Source: Sambucus nigra
Lineage: Eukaryota > Streptophyta > Magnoliopsida > Dipsacales > Adoxaceae
Direction: 5' to 3'
Length of the DNA stretch: 64,000 bases
Assembly: GCA_949130495.1 (NCBI GenBank)
Contig: OX422213.1
Span: forward strand, 203,415,660-203,479,659
Below are positions 22,902 through 34,989 of this stretch, piece by piece. Within the stretch, counting starts at the first letter, position 1, and each line of letters starts with the position of its first letter. The translations under genes and the position numbers were made by a program. The notes beneath the pieces were generated by a model. That model ran no database searches and was not told the origin of the DNA. It was given only the letters and a program-made list of their open reading frames with translations.

Positions 22902-22925
22902 CCATCAGGCACGGGAATATACTAG
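22902..22925 (+). mobile_element. Probable Helitron 3' terminus
   Basis: A short hairpin GTGCC-ATCA-GGCAC followed by GGGAATATA and then CTAG (22922-22925) with T next. Helitrons end in CTRR preceded by a hairpin about 10 bp inside and insert between A and T, all of which fits. The 5' end (TC...) could not be placed. Just inside, GATTACGTACTTTGAAA and GCTTACGTACTTTGAAA repeat about 37 bp apart. Confidence 0.5.
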
Positions 22926-22926
22926 T

Positions 22927-22953
22927 ATATATATATATATATATATAAGTTAG

Positions 22954-22987
<34 letters not shown>

Positions 22988-23045
22988 ATAGTTATATATA
23001 TAGTTATATATATAGTTATATATATTTATTATATTATATATATAC
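22927..23045. repeat. (TA)n-rich tract
   Basis: Interrupted TA repeats with GTTATATATATA blocks. Confidence 0.95.
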
Positions 23046-23340
23046 ACATTCGGGTAAGGTCCTTATCCGATCAGAGTCATGTATATCCAGATCCGGTCCA
23101 TTAACTAATCGGGTAATCGGGTCCATAAAATATGCTCAGATCCGTTAATTCGAGTCGGATCCGGGTCCAGACTCGGTCTATTGACAACCCAACTATGGGA
23201 AGTGTATTGATGAGGCATATGCATACACCTATATATATGTGCATGTACGAGTATGTTTAGTTCACTTGGAACATTTATACAAGACTATTAGGTTTCATGC
23301 ACATACCCTCGCAGTTTATGAGCATTTTAGGTTTCGATAT
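23046..23340. other. GGGTC/CGGGT-rich relic
   Basis: Motifs such as CGGGTAATCGGGTCC, CGGATCCGGGTCC and CTATTGACAACCC suggest a fragment of a hAT-type MITE or LTR. No ends could be defined. Confidence 0.3.
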
Positions 23341-26283
23341 TGTAATACCCCGTAATTTTATTGATTTTTAATTGTGGGATTAATTGAATTAATTATGAGA
23401 AATGTACTTAATATTAATCCGGATTTAAATAAATATTAAGTAGCGAGACGAGGGTTAGTATTTATTGATGCGAATCATATTGAATATTACCGAGTGAATA
23501 AAGTAGTATGTGATTATGAATTTATTAAAATTATTGCGAATGGAAAATGCGACAGTTTCGGTAATTTATTCGGGACGTGCATGTCAGTCGTGTCAGGACT
23601 CACTTTTATGGCATAAAAAGGTAATTTATTTTTAAATCATTCAAATGGTAATTTCGAGTGAGTCAAAGTTTCCGTAAGGGTCGAAATAGTCAGAAAAGTC
23701 TACTTGGGGGTTTAGTTTTGATCCCGGGGCACTTTCAGTCCATACCAGTACCCCAAAGGAGTAATTTAGTCATTTGCATTTTTACGGAAGTAAACCCACG
23801 AATTTTAAAGAGTTATATCCGATGAGGATTTGTGTCTTCAAGGATTAGCAGTTGCCATATTCACATAATCCATTAATGGAGGAAGGAGAACGACCCCCAA
23901 GGCTAGAACCACCATTCCTACACCGATTGCACCACCAAGATCACCGTTACGTAGATCGAAAAGAGAGCATTGCCCCCATACCATCTTCTTCAACGGATCA
24001 AAACTTCCATTAAAGGCAAGTGTTTTATCTTGCAAAGATTCAGTGCATATATTATCCATGGTAGTTTAGATTGAAAGAAATAACAATGAATAATTGATAT
24101 TTCAAAAATTTGGAGAATTGAATCATGATTATGGGTAGGTTTTGCATATAGATGAATGTATGGAATCATTGGAAAAATGAAATTATAACCTAAGTGTTAG
24201 AAATCACGGATTAAATCTGAGAATTATGATGTTCTTGAATACAATTTGAGGAACTAGGGTTCTTAAGAAATACTCATGAATTAATCCAAGAAATCGATTC
24301 CCCATGATGATTCTATAATTCTTATATGTTTGAACTCGTGTAATTATGTCAGTACAACATTTAGTATGATTGATTGGGAGTTTGGGATGATTAAATTGAG
24401 AATTTGAGGTTGAAATTGGGAGAAACTAGTAAGAAACACATGCGCGGATTTTCCATACTTGTACGAGCGAATAGATTCGGACCAGGCCGAATCAATTCAG
24501 CTACCCAAAACTATTTTTCTTTCCCATTTTTGTTTAAAATTTTTGGGAGATGTTCGGGATTTAATCGTGGACTTTAATTTTAAACATATTGAAGAGTATT
24601 TGGGAATACCAGTAGCCCTAGATGTTTCAGGATAACGAATTAAGGGCTAAACTTAATTAGGTTTAATCAAGAGAAATACCTAAATCGGAGACTTATTCAA
24701 ATCCCAAAAATCCAAATGATATGATGACTTAGACGAGTAGGATATACGCGAGTTACTTACTAATATTATATTGGGAAATAAAGGAGACACTTCGGGTGGC
24801 GACAATTACTCGGGAGCTTACAACGAGAGCAGTAATATATTTCATTAACACGTAGAATATTCATGAGATAGATATACTACGTATAAAACATATACTATAG
24901 GATGTGCGTACACCTATGTAAAAGATAGTGATTTATGTACTAAGGTTGTGTTAATACCTAATGTATGATTGATTGATTGTGTGTATGCCATTCCTACCAT
25001 ACTTGCTATCATGGGAGGTCTTCAAAAGGGGACAGTCTTATCTTGATGAGCCTTCAGGGGAATTTTAAATTGGTGACTCAGAACATAGGTTTGGGAAAGA
25101 CTTATCAGTGAGTTGATAAGTTCACGGTCATGTGGGTATATAGGTATGTGTATATCCCATAGGGCTGAGAACAATGTTCACCTCTAATATGTGTGATTTG
25201 TATTGATACTGTTCCAGAGTGATTCAGAACTCGTAATCCTTATGTACGTGATGTACCGTGATTTGATAGCAGAGTATGTGCACACCGCAGGTTTAGCCTT
25301 TGGGGTGCCGTATTAGTAGATATATATGATAGTGATTTATATATTTACACTTATGATTATTCTAATGTGTTTCTTAGTAGATGATAAATCTTACGACATG
25401 TTATATTAATCAAGAATGTGGAAACTTGAGTGAGTAATGAATATTCGAATTCGATTGAATTAATATTGAAAATGAAAGTTGTATTATTCGGGTAATGCGG
25501 GTGGACACAATGGCTTAGACATTATAGTAAGAGACTCAATTTAAATTAGATGAGTGGGTAGCGTAATAAGGATGGGTTAGGAGCTTACGTTAGGCGTGCA
25601 CATTAGACGAAAGGTGAGAATCTCAATTGAGGTCACGTGGAACTAACATGTATATAATATTTATTGTTTAATGCATTGTAAACACTTGCTAATTTTAAAA
25701 TATTTTCAATCGGGTTCTGACCCGTTTTCTTCCAAATCTATTTTGTTTTGTAAAAACCTTTTAGGTGCCCAGTCATAGGGACGCAAGCATAGGAGTTCTT
25801 ATCAGTTGACGTGTTGTAGCTGTTGTGGAAGTTACAAGACCTCGGTACTAGATGCCTCCACACCTATCTTTGATTCTTTTCGAGTTATTTACTCCAGTCA
25901 GGCATGTTGCCCATCATCATTCATATGTACCCAGAGATAGAGATTTCAAACATTTATTTATATTTCAGTTGTTGGGTTTTATTTCATTTCAGACTATTGT
26001 ATTTGGGATTTGGACTGGAAATATTTATTCCATACGCAGTTATTTCTTTATGACATTTTCTTTCTATGAGATTGTTTATTGGATGGTGAATGTTTACTTA
26101 ATTATTTATTTAGTTGTATGTTAATTTAAAAGATAAAATTTGACACCAGACTTTTTAACTACTAGGTGGTTAGTAATTAATAAATATTTTTCGATAGTGA
26201 TGCTAAGACTGAACCAGCTGGATATTCTGTTTTAAATTTAATAAAGGACTGATCACCCGATATTTAATTAGATGGGTGTCACA
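23341..26283 (+). mobile_element. Large gypsy LTR, 2.94 kb, apparently solo
   Basis: Starts TGTAATACCCCGTAATTTT and ends GGGTGTCACA. It is homologous end to end with the solo LTR at 42047-44988 (shared blocks: TAGCGAGACGAG near the start, CTACCATACTTGCTATCA at about 24998, and GACACCAGACTTTTT, AGTGATGCTAAGACTGAACC near the end). The lengths differ by about one base (2943 and 2942). No primer-binding site follows, so no internal region is attached. The flanking 5-mers (GATAT and GGTAC) do not match, so either the target duplication has decayed or recombination joined two copies. The short minus-strand frame at 23838-24059 is LTR noise. Confidence 0.8.
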
Positions 26284-26729
26284 GGTACGAATAGTGATTT
26301 ATTATTTGATTGATGTTGCAGGATACTTCAGATAGTTAGGCTATATGGATGATTGAAAGGCTTTGTACTTTATTTTCAATTATTGTAGATCATTGTACCA
26401 TTTATTTTGTAAAAATAATTGTGAAAGTTATTTTGAGATTTCTGAGAATAAAGAGTTTTATTCATTCCTTTTATGCTTTCGCAACTATTTATTTAGTCGT
26501 TTGTCATGATTAAATGTTTTAAAAATTGTTCAAATTTGTCGTATTTTTACTTTATTTATAGTAACACCTCTTCGGTGCTACACTGTGCATGTAATTCATG
26601 TATCTGTGTGTGTGTGTGTAGCGGTGGGGGTGAGGTCTAATTTTTGAAGTAAAATGTACAAGTATCAAATTTAATAATAGTATTATTTTCTCACCACAAC
26701 ATTTCTTCATTAACGAACTCTCTCTTTCT

Positions 26730-26765
<36 letters not shown>

Positions 26766-26907
26766 AGTGCTTCTATAGGAGAATTTTCTCTTAGCTTGTT
26801 CAAGTAAGCAAGTTTCCCTAGAATTTTTGGTGGGGTTTCATGGTGTGGTTCTAGCTTTTAGGAAAACATATAGAGGTGGTGGAAAAATTTGAAAAGATGT
26901 GGTAAAA
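26284..26907. other. Non-coding flank of the LINE relic
   Basis: AT-rich, with TTGTAAAAATAATTG and a (TG)n tract at 26605-26619. It ends with a TC microsatellite. No gene is seen. Confidence 0.4.
26732..26763. repeat. (TC)n microsatellite
   Basis: About 16 TC units. Confidence 0.97.
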
Positions 26908-27554
26908 ATGGATCTAACTGAAGAAGAATCTGAAGGGGTTGAAATAGAAGAAAACATCGTTGATAACATGGTAAAAATAGTGTTATGTTCTTGATAAGGA
27001 AGATAATTTGGGTGAGACTTCCATGTATTGAAACATTGAAAACGATTATATAGATAACACGATGACTGAGTAATGGGATGGTGGTCCAAAAAATTGTAGA
27101 AGATCATTTCCTCTTTAAGTTTAAATGCCAGGAGGAGAGTTTTAGAAGGGTTCCCATGGACTTCCAATAAAAACTTATTGATTTTACAAGAGTTAGAGGG
27201 TGATAAAGCTCCATTAGATATTGAATTTAAATGGACTCCAATGTGGGTGAGTGTTCAGTTTCCCACTTAACCGAATGGAGAAAGAGATATGGCGAAGGAT
27301 TGGAAATAAATTGGGCATATTTGAAAACATAGATCTTAGCTAAGATGGTACTGTGTGGGGCAAATTTTTGATAATTAGAGTGAATCTGAATGTTAATAAA
27401 CCACTACAATGAGGTATGAATCTTCATGTGAAAGGTAAGGAAGGCATGATTTTTTTTTTCAATATGAGCCTCTATATATCTATTTGTGTCGATGCATGGG
27501 ACATGAGGAGAAGGATTATGAAGAGAGATTTGAAGTAAATGAGGATCAATCATT
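26908..27554 (+). pseudogene. LINE (L1-type) ORF1 relic, 5' part
   Basis: A decayed frame beginning near MDLTEEESEGVEI (26908). It shows the DUF4283-like ORF1 pattern of plant L1 elements across several frames: RRVLEGFPWTSNKNLLIL, EFKWTPMWVSVQFP, GIFENIDLS, DGTVWGKFLIIRVNLNVNKP and a knuckle-like CRCMGHEEKDYEE. Many stops and frameshifts are present. ORF1 proteins bind the element's RNA. The relic is cut at 27554 by the copia insertion and resumes at 34320. Confidence 0.75.
27550..27554 (+). repeat. Target site duplication, left copy
   Basis: TCATT, identical to 34320-34324. Confidence 0.95.
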
Positions 27555-28122
27555 TGTTAGAATTAATATTTAATTATTTAATAATTACAAAATTCAACCA
27601 AATTTTGTAATTATAAATTAAATAAATTAATTATTTCTCCGAATTAGTGTGGTCCAAATAAGGGGACGAATTTGATTAAATTAATGTACTAATCTTAGAA
27701 AAATTATTATTCCAAAGGTCATATGACTTTTGGTATACTGTGAGTCCCTTTAGCTACTTTGGTGGATGGTAGATGATGAGTTTTAAAGGAAATTTCGGGT
27801 CCCCTTCCACCCTATATATAATGAACCAATCTCCACCATTTTGAACACAACATATAAAAATATATTTGGGCTAGGAAGGGAAAATCCTGATTTTCCAAAT
27901 TTTTCATATTTTGGAATTCTGGTTGTTTGCTAAAGAGATTCTGGATCATTTGGAGGAGCTTTTCTCAAGACACATCAAGGACTACAAACAAATCAAGTCT
28001 TCATGGAAAAAGGTATTTTTTCCATATAATTTGTAGTTAAAAACGAATTTGTGATTGCATGATTATATTAAGATCCTATAAGAATTAATTTCACGTTATA
28101 AATAATTCTTATTATTTTTACA
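27555..28122 (+). repeat. Copia 5' LTR
   Basis: 568 bp, TG...CA ends. A TATA-like CCCTATATATAATG lies near 27810, giving the likely start of the genomic RNA. Confidence 0.95.
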
Positions 28123-28124
28123 TG

Positions 28125-28137
28125 TGGTATCAGAGCC
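28125..28137 (+). promoter_or_regulatory. Copia primer-binding site
   Basis: TGGTATCAGAGCC, 2 bp after the LTR; complementary to the 3' end of initiator Met tRNA. Confidence 0.95.
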
Positions 28138-29467
28138 TTGTTTAAATATTATCATGCTATCCCTTTACGAAATTCAGATGATCATACTACATATAATGGT
28201 AAACCCGACTTTTTTTTATTTTCGCACTATTTGTTTGCTGATTTGTTTATCATGATTAGTAGTATTTTCATGACGATTATAACAGTGATTTCGTTATCAT
28301 AATATGTAGTGTTACGTATTAATTTTTTTAACACTGATTGAGATTTATCATAATAATATATGTTACATGTTAAATTATGTGATGAAGTGTTCTTATGGAA
28401 CATATTTGATTCTGTTAATAATTTGATTAATTTTAATCTGATTTAGAACAGTTTTAAAATTGATTAAAAACTGTTATGTTTGGTTGATTTTAATAAAAAC
28501 GATTTTATAAGTTGATTATCAATCTGTTAAAAATTTCTGGTTAATTATCAATCTGTGAAAAATTCCTGTTTCATTTTCAATCTGTTAAGATTTTTCTGTT
28601 TGAGTTTTTGTTTGAAAATATGCATTGAAACTGTCTTGATTAATCTGATTTGTTTAAAAAAGTTTTGATCGTTAATCCATCTATTTCTAATTGTTTAACA
28701 TATCTGTTTAAGCAAATATGTTGAAAATAATTTAATTGTTTAACAAGATTTGTAGGATTATTAAAACAGTTGAAAATTCACATAAAACAGTTTAATTGAT
28801 GCGATAAAACCATTTATATATATAGTTTTGATGTCATTTTAATGGTTATCTAATACGTTACAATCAACCCTACCAATTTCAAGCAATTCGAGAACAAAAA
28901 CTTTTTAAAAAGCGCTTGTGGTGAATAGTGTTTTTACCCCGAATTTGTTCCGAATGCAATGAAACTTGGTAGTCTAATTGGAAACGGGCCAAAGACCGAT
29001 TTTCACGACCTTCGATCGTGACATAAATTGTTTTTCGGCGATCCGAGATCGTTTAAGCCATCAAAACTCAAAATTTTCCATTTATGGAAATAATCTCCGG
29101 GATCATATTTCACTCTAGAAAATTTATTTTTTAATTCCGTCGAAAGTTTTGAGTTTCTGGACTGATTTTCTATAGCTTCATGCTGCTAACTCATTTTTTC
29201 CATTTTTGGCAAAATTTCATGTTTTTATATAATATAAACATTGCATCTAAATCTGTTTTATAAACCTTGATCTAATAATCCTGTTTTAGTTAAATATTCG
29301 TGCCAAATACATGCCAACATATTTCATATACTAGGATATTAGACTTGTATTATTTTAAAATTCATATTTTTATGAGTCTCCGGCCAACACAGGCCAATGA
29401 TTCATAACAGTGAATATTATATATATTGGAATTTTCAATATTGATTTTTTTATGAGTCTCGTGCCAA
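28138..29467 (+). other. Long copia leader
   Basis: About 1.3 kb without coding capacity lies between PBS and gag, where copia elements usually have a much shorter spacer. It includes a ~29-bp imperfect tandem repeat (28512-28600, CAATCTGTTAA-type) and TTTTTATGAGTCTC at about 29371 and 29447. It may contain an old insertion. Confidence 0.6.
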
Positions 29468-30140
29468 AGTGCTCAACAGAGTGTCATCGGTTCTTCAACT
29501 GTGGAGGCTGAGTTTGTGGCTTGTTTTGAAGCTACAAATCATGGGTTATGGTTGATGTTTATGAGAATGTGCATTACACCAAATGTAAAGTCCTCCCTAC
29601 CTGAAACCACCAATGCCAAACAATATCTGACAAATGTTAAGGAAATGTTTCGCACTGTTGACAAATCCCTGTCTGGAAAACTTATGGCCGACTTGACCAC
29701 TATGCGGTTCGAAGGCACTAAGACCATGAACGCACATATTATTGAAATAACCAATATTGCTGCCAAACTAAGGACCCTTGGATGTTCAGTGGACGATTTT
29801 TTCTTAGTCCACTTTGTCCTAAATTCCATGCCTTCTGATTATGGGTCTTTCCAGATTCATTACAATACCATAAAAGATAAATGGAATGTTAATGAACTAC
29901 AGGACGTCTTAAGCAGCAAAATGGTAAGGTGCCTAAATTGCAAGTGGCAAATGTGATGGCCAATAAAAGAGCTGGTAAGAAAAAGAAAGGAAAGGGCATA
30001 AGCGTGGTCCTGGTCCTTCCAACAATGAACCTGGTCCTTCCAACCAAAATAAGGAAAAAGCAGTAGTCATATGTCACTTCTGTCACATGAATGGGCATTT
30101 TTAGAAAAACTGCATAAAGCGTAAAGCTTGGTTTGAAAAG
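29468..30140 (+). pseudogene. Copia gag, chimeric N-terminus
   Basis: The gag core reads MFMRMCI, NAKQYLTNVKEMFRTVDKSL, LMADLTTMRFEG, LRTLGCSVDDFFLVHFVLNS and NTIKDKWNVNEL, the UBN2-type copia gag. The zinc knuckle C-X2-C-X4-H-X4-C is at 30072-30113 but contains a TAG (30102). The first ~80 bp (29468-29550) are not gag. They duplicate the RNase H segment at 33035-33117 (MEAEFVACFEA.NHGL). The normal gag N-terminus is missing. A frameshift occurs after WNVNELQDVL. Gag would build the virus-like particle; this copy cannot be normal. Confidence 0.85.
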
Positions 30141-33100
30141 AAAGGTACACTTTATGCTTATGTATGTTTCGAATCAAACTTGATTGATGGTCCTTCTAAC
30201 ACATGGTGGATTGATTCGGGTTCTATATGTCATGTTTCAAATACTATGCAAGGCTTCCTGTCCATTTGGAAAATAAAGCAAAATGAAGATATTCTTTACA
30301 TGGGAAATCGGGCCAAAGCAAAAGTTGTAGCTCTTGGAGTTTTTCATTTAAAATTACAATCTGGCTTTTGTTTAGATGTTGCAGACACTTTTTTTGTACC
30401 CACTATTTCGAGAAATGTAATTTCCTTGTCTAAACTCTTAATAAGGAGTTTTTCTTTTCACTTTCAGAATAATGGTTTTACATTATATAAGAACAATTTT
30501 GTTTTTGGTTCGGGTTTTTTGTCGAATGGCTTGTTTCAAATTAATCTTGATCCTCTTTTTTCAGAATCTATATTATCTCTGCATAGTAATATTGGAACTA
30601 AAAGTCTCTCATTTAATGAGAATTCAGCTTACTTGTGGTATAAAAGATTAGGACACATATCCACAGAGAGACTTGAAAGACTTATTAAAGAGGGAATTAT
30701 CCCTAATCTGGATTGGTCTGATTTTGTTGTATGTGTGGTCTGTATTAAGGGTAAACATACAAACATACAAAGAAAGGAGCCACAAGAAGAACCCAACTTC
30801 TTGAAATTATACATACAGATATTTGTGGTCCTTTTGATGTTCCTTCTATTGGAGGAGAAAAATATTTTATCAATTTTATAGATGATTTTTCTCGATATTG
30901 CACATTGTATTTGTTAAATGATAAATCTCAATCTGTTAACGCGGTTGAGGTTTATATTACAGAAGTAGAATGATAATTAGGCAAAAAGGTAAAAACATTC
31001 GATCGGATAGAGGTGGTGAGTTTTATAGAAAATATGATGAAACGGGACAACATCCCGGTACTTTTGCTAAACTCCTTAAACGTTTAGGTATTTGCGCACA
31101 ACACCATGCCCGGTTCACATTGGCAAAATGGTGTCGCTGAAAGGTGCAATCGTACTCTTACTGTAATGGTTAGGAGTATCATAAGTAGAACTAATTTTCC
31201 TATATTTTTATGGATGCATGCTCTTATGACTGCTGCCCATATCTTAAATAAGGTTCCTACTAAGGCAGTTTCAAAAACTCCTTTTGAACTATGGAAGTGT
31301 TGGAAACCCTCTTCAAGTCATTTTCATGTTTGGGGATGTACAGCAGAAGCACGCATTTATAATCCGCATATGAAAAGAAGTTGGACCCTAGAACATTAAC
31401 TTGTTATTTTATTGGGTATCCAGCAAAATCCAATGGGTATAAATTCTACTGTCCCAACCATACAACAAGAATTATTGAAATAAAAAATGCTAAATTCATT
31501 GAACATGGTGAAGTTAGTGGGAGTAATGAAGTTCACAATGTCATTATTCAAGAAACCAAGGAAACTACTCCTCTTCCAAGAATTCTGGATAATCAAAATG
31601 AGGTTCCTTTTGTTCCTATTATTCACACTGATGTTGTTGAATCGATTATTGCTCCAAACAACAACGAAGAATAAATGGATGAACCACATACTGAACAACC
31701 ATTAAATGCACCTATTATGGAAACACCACAAGACATAGATTTAAGAAAATCTCATAGAATCGGAGATCAACTATTTCGAATGACTATATGGTGTATCTTC
31801 AAGAAAATGAATTTAACATTGGAGATATTGATGATCCAGTCTCTTATGAAAAAGCGATGTCTAGCATACATTCTAATAAATGAATTGATACCATGAATGA
31901 TGAAATAAAATCTATGGATTTTAATCGAGTCTGGGAGTTAGACGATTTTCCTAAAGGTAAAAAAGAAGTCGGGTCTAAGTGGATATATAACACCAAACAC
32001 AAATCAAATTGCACTATCGAACGACATAAAGCAAGACCTGTTACTAGATGTTTTACTAAAAAAGAAGGCATTGATTATAGTGAAACCGTCTCTCCCGTTT
32101 CAAAGAAGGATTCACTTAGAATTATATTAGCACTAGTAGCTCATTATGACTTAGAGTTACATCAAATTGATGTTAAAACTGCTTTTCTTAATGGGAGTTT
32201 AGAGGAAGAAGTCTATATGGAACAACCAAAGGGCTTCATTCAAAAAGGAGGGGAACACAAAGTCTGTTTGTTAAAGAAATCCATATATGGACTTAAACAA
32301 GCTTCTCGTCAATGGTATTTTAAGTTTCATCATACCATTACATCTTTTGGGTTTAAGGAAAACACTTTTGATCGGTGTATATACCTAAAGACTAGTGGGA
32401 GTAAGTTTGTACTTTTAGTCCTATATGTTGATGACTTGCTTATCGCCAGCAGTGATATTGGTTTACTAAAGGACACTAAGAAGTACCTTTTGCAAAACTT
32501 TGAAATGAAAGATTTGGGCGAGGCATCCTTCGTGATCGGGATAGAGATTTCTCATGATCGATCACGAGGATTGATAGGATTGTCTCAAAAGAATTACATT
32601 AATAAAGTTTTACAAAGGTTTGGCATGCAAATTTGCAATCCTATTAATGTTCCACTTCTAAAAGGGGAGAAATTTAGTTGAAGTCAATGTCCCCAAACTG
32701 AATTGGAAAAGGGTTCACATGAAAGGTATGACATAGGCTTCTCTTGTAGGGAGTTTATTATATGCACAAGTTTGTACTCGATCGGATATTAGTTTTGCCA
32801 TTGGGATGTTGAGCAGATATAAAAGTAATCCAGGTGACTTCCATTGGAAGGATGCAAAGAAAGTGTTAAGGTACTTACAAGGAACCAAAGATTGCATGCT
32901 CACTTATAGGATATCCGATCACCTTGAGGTGATAGGTTATTCAGACTCAGATTTTGGAGGATACCTTGATAGCAGGAAAAGCACTTTAGGCTATATTTAC
33001 CTTCTAGCAGGAGGGGCCATTTCATGGAAAAGTGCTAAATAGAGTGTTATCACTTCTTCAACTATGGAGGCTGAGTTTGTGGCTTGTTTTGAAGCTAAAA

Positions 33101-33395
33101 ATCATGGGTTATGAATGCGAAATTTTATTTTAGGACTTAGTATTATGGGTTCAGTATCTAAGCCGCTGAAGATTTATTGTGATAATATCGCATCAGTTTT
33201 TCTTCAAAGAATGATAGATATTCGAAAGCAGCTAAGCATATTGAGATGAAGTATCTATCTGTCAAAGAAGAAGTTCAGAAACAAAATATGTCAATTTAAC
33301 ATATCAGTACTAATGATAATATAGCGGATTCTTTAACGAAAGGGCTATCTACGAAGATATTTTTGCAACATGCTAAAGAGATGGGTCTCGAGTAG
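30141..33395 (+). pseudogene. Copia pol (protease, integrase, RT, RNase H)
   Basis: Protease WWIDSGSICHVSN has its catalytic DSG at about 30213. A gag-pre-integrase region LWYKRLGHIS follows, with the expected first His of the zinc site replaced by Tyr. The integrase D-D-E motifs are FIDDFSRYC (about 30880), RSDRGGEFY (about 31005) and GVAERCNRTL (about 31135). RT spans about 31920-32680 with HQIDVKTAFLNG and YVDDLL (32424-32441), catalytic Asps intact. RNase H spans 32800-33395 (GYSDSDFGGYLDSRKST, MEAEFVACFEA, PLKIYCDN) and ends MGLE-stop. Stops and frameshifts break it near 30870-31100, 31673, 31800-31890, 32680, 33040 and after 33200. Normally one polyprotein, now inactive. Confidence 0.92.
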
Positions 33396-33748
33396 TTAAT
33401 TGTGTAATTACTATTTGCTTAGTTATTTGACACAACTTTTGTTATCAATAAAGAATTTATGAATTATAAATTTTCGTCTTAATTAAATACATGAATGTGA
33501 ATGACTGAATGCGACAGAAATAATCTTTTTATAAAGATCTTATGAGACCATTATGATAACTCAAATATTTACCCTTATTAAATATGACATTGGTGGCGTG
33601 GTACATGGAAGGAACCATGCTCTTGAATTAGTGTGGAACCGCCATGACTCACACTAATGAAGTATTTAGTTAAGGTGCTTGATGATGTTCTAAGATACTT
33701 GCGCAACTTTTGTTAATCAATTCGTTATGTATAACCTTGTTAGGACCT

Positions 33749-33758
33749 AGTGGGAGAC
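33749..33758 (+). promoter_or_regulatory. Copia polypurine tract
   Basis: AGTGGGAGAC directly before the 3' LTR; primes plus-strand DNA synthesis. Confidence 0.85.
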
Positions 33759-34319
33759 TGTTAGAATTAATATTTAATTATTTAATAATTATACAATTCG
33801 GCCAAATTTTGTAATTATAAATTAATTATTTCTCCTAATTAGTGTGGTCCAAATAAGGGGACGAATTTGATTAAATTAATGTATTAATCTTAGAAAAATT
33901 ATTATTCCAAAGGTCACATGACTTTTGGTATATTGTGAGTCCCTTTAGCTACTTTGGTGGATGGTAGACGATGAGTTTTAAAGGGAATTTTGGGTCCCCT
34001 TCCACCCTATATATAGTGAACCAATCTCCACCATTTGGTACACAAGAACACATAAAAATATATTTGGGCTAGGAAGGGGATATCCTGATTTTCCAAATTT
34101 TCCATATTTTGGAATTCTGGCTGTTTGCTAAAGAGATTCTGGATCATTTGGAGGAGCTTTTCTCAAGACACATCAAGGACTACAAACAAATCAAGTCTTC
34201 ATTGAAAAAGGTATTTTTCCATATAATTCGTAGTAAAAAATGAATTTGTGATTGCATGATTATATTAAGATCCTATAAGAATTAATTTCGTGTTATAAAT
34301 AATTGTTATTATTTTTACA
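33759..34319 (+). repeat. Copia 3' LTR
   Basis: 561 bp, a close match to the 5' LTR with TG...CA ends. Confidence 0.95.
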
Positions 34320-34324
34320 TCATT
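34320..34324 (+). repeat. Target site duplication, right copy
   Basis: TCATT, identical to 27550-27554. Confidence 0.95.
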
Positions 34325-34930
34325 GCGTATTAAATATAGTGATTGGCTCAAAGTGTTGCCGAAAAAGAAAAGGGGTTGGAAAAATAAGGAAAAACTAGCT
34401 CCGGTGGGCAATCAATATAATGTTGATGGTGAAGTAAGGCTCACTGTGCAGGTAGGAAATTTAGGAGGGTCAATTCAGTTTCAAAAATCTTAGAAAGAAG
34501 GCGGTGAAGTATGAGAGAAGGGTGTTGGAACGATGGTTATAGCAGAAAGTGCATTGAAAAAAAGGTTGTTAAATAACATAATGATAATAGTTTTTTATGT
34601 TTCAAAAGAAGATGTGGTTTATATGGATGATGACGTGGGGATAAGCCAAAACGTAGCAAGTGGGGATATAATGATGTGGATTTCAAGAGACAAATTAGAT
34701 TTCCACAATCCAAATCCTTGCGTCAATCATGAGCCCCAAAATCATTGTCTCTCTGAATCCTCACCCTTAAAAAGTATCCAGAACCACAAAATGACAGTTT
34801 ATAAACCTTACACCATTAATACACCAACCAATCGAACTCAAATATACATAATTTAATGTTGCCCATCCTAATTTTTTGGTAGAAAATGAAATTAAAATGG
34901 CAAGACAAAAGTTTTTACAATATGATATAT
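34320..34930 (+). pseudogene. LINE ORF1 relic, 3' part
   Basis: Continues the reading from before the copia insertion: LRIKYSDWLKVLPKKKRGWK and KNKEKLAPVGNQYNVDGE (about 34322-34435), the basic region after the ORF1 zinc knuckle. Further downstream to about 34930 an open frame (34533-34856) may be the variable ORF1 C-terminus. No ORF2 of this element follows; a LINE in the opposite orientation begins instead. Confidence 0.55.
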
Positions 34931-34989
34931 ATAAGGATTTCCGTCCAACCCATGGGGGAGAAAATAGGATTAAGTAGACTCAGTCCCCT

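Larger units (their letters stand above)
27555..34319 (+). mobile_element. Structurally complete Ty1/copia retrotransposon, 6.77 kb
   Basis: Two LTRs (27555-28122 and 33759-34319) start TGTTAGAATTAATATT and end TTTTTACA. They are flanked by a perfect 5-bp duplication TCATT. Internal order is PBS, leader, gag, protease, integrase, RT, RNase H, then PPT, which is the copia order. The LTRs are highly similar but differ by scattered substitutions and a ~9-bp deletion in the right copy, so the insertion is not very recent. Coding regions carry stops and frameshifts and the gag N-terminus is chimeric, so it cannot act alone. The leader of about 1.3 kb is unusually long. It sits inside a LINE ORF1 relic. 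Confidence 0.95.

Noticed and set aside
23838..24059. 73-residue minus-strand frame with a hydrophobic stretch
   Set aside because: It lies within the 2.94-kb LTR, and the homologous region at about 42500-42720 does not keep it open.
23336..26288. Target duplication around the LTR at 23341
   Set aside because: GATAT and GGTAC match at only three of five positions, so no duplication is claimed.
28125..28137. tRNA gene
   Set aside because: Only the short tRNA-complementary primer site is present, adjacent to an LTR; no cloverleaf is encoded.
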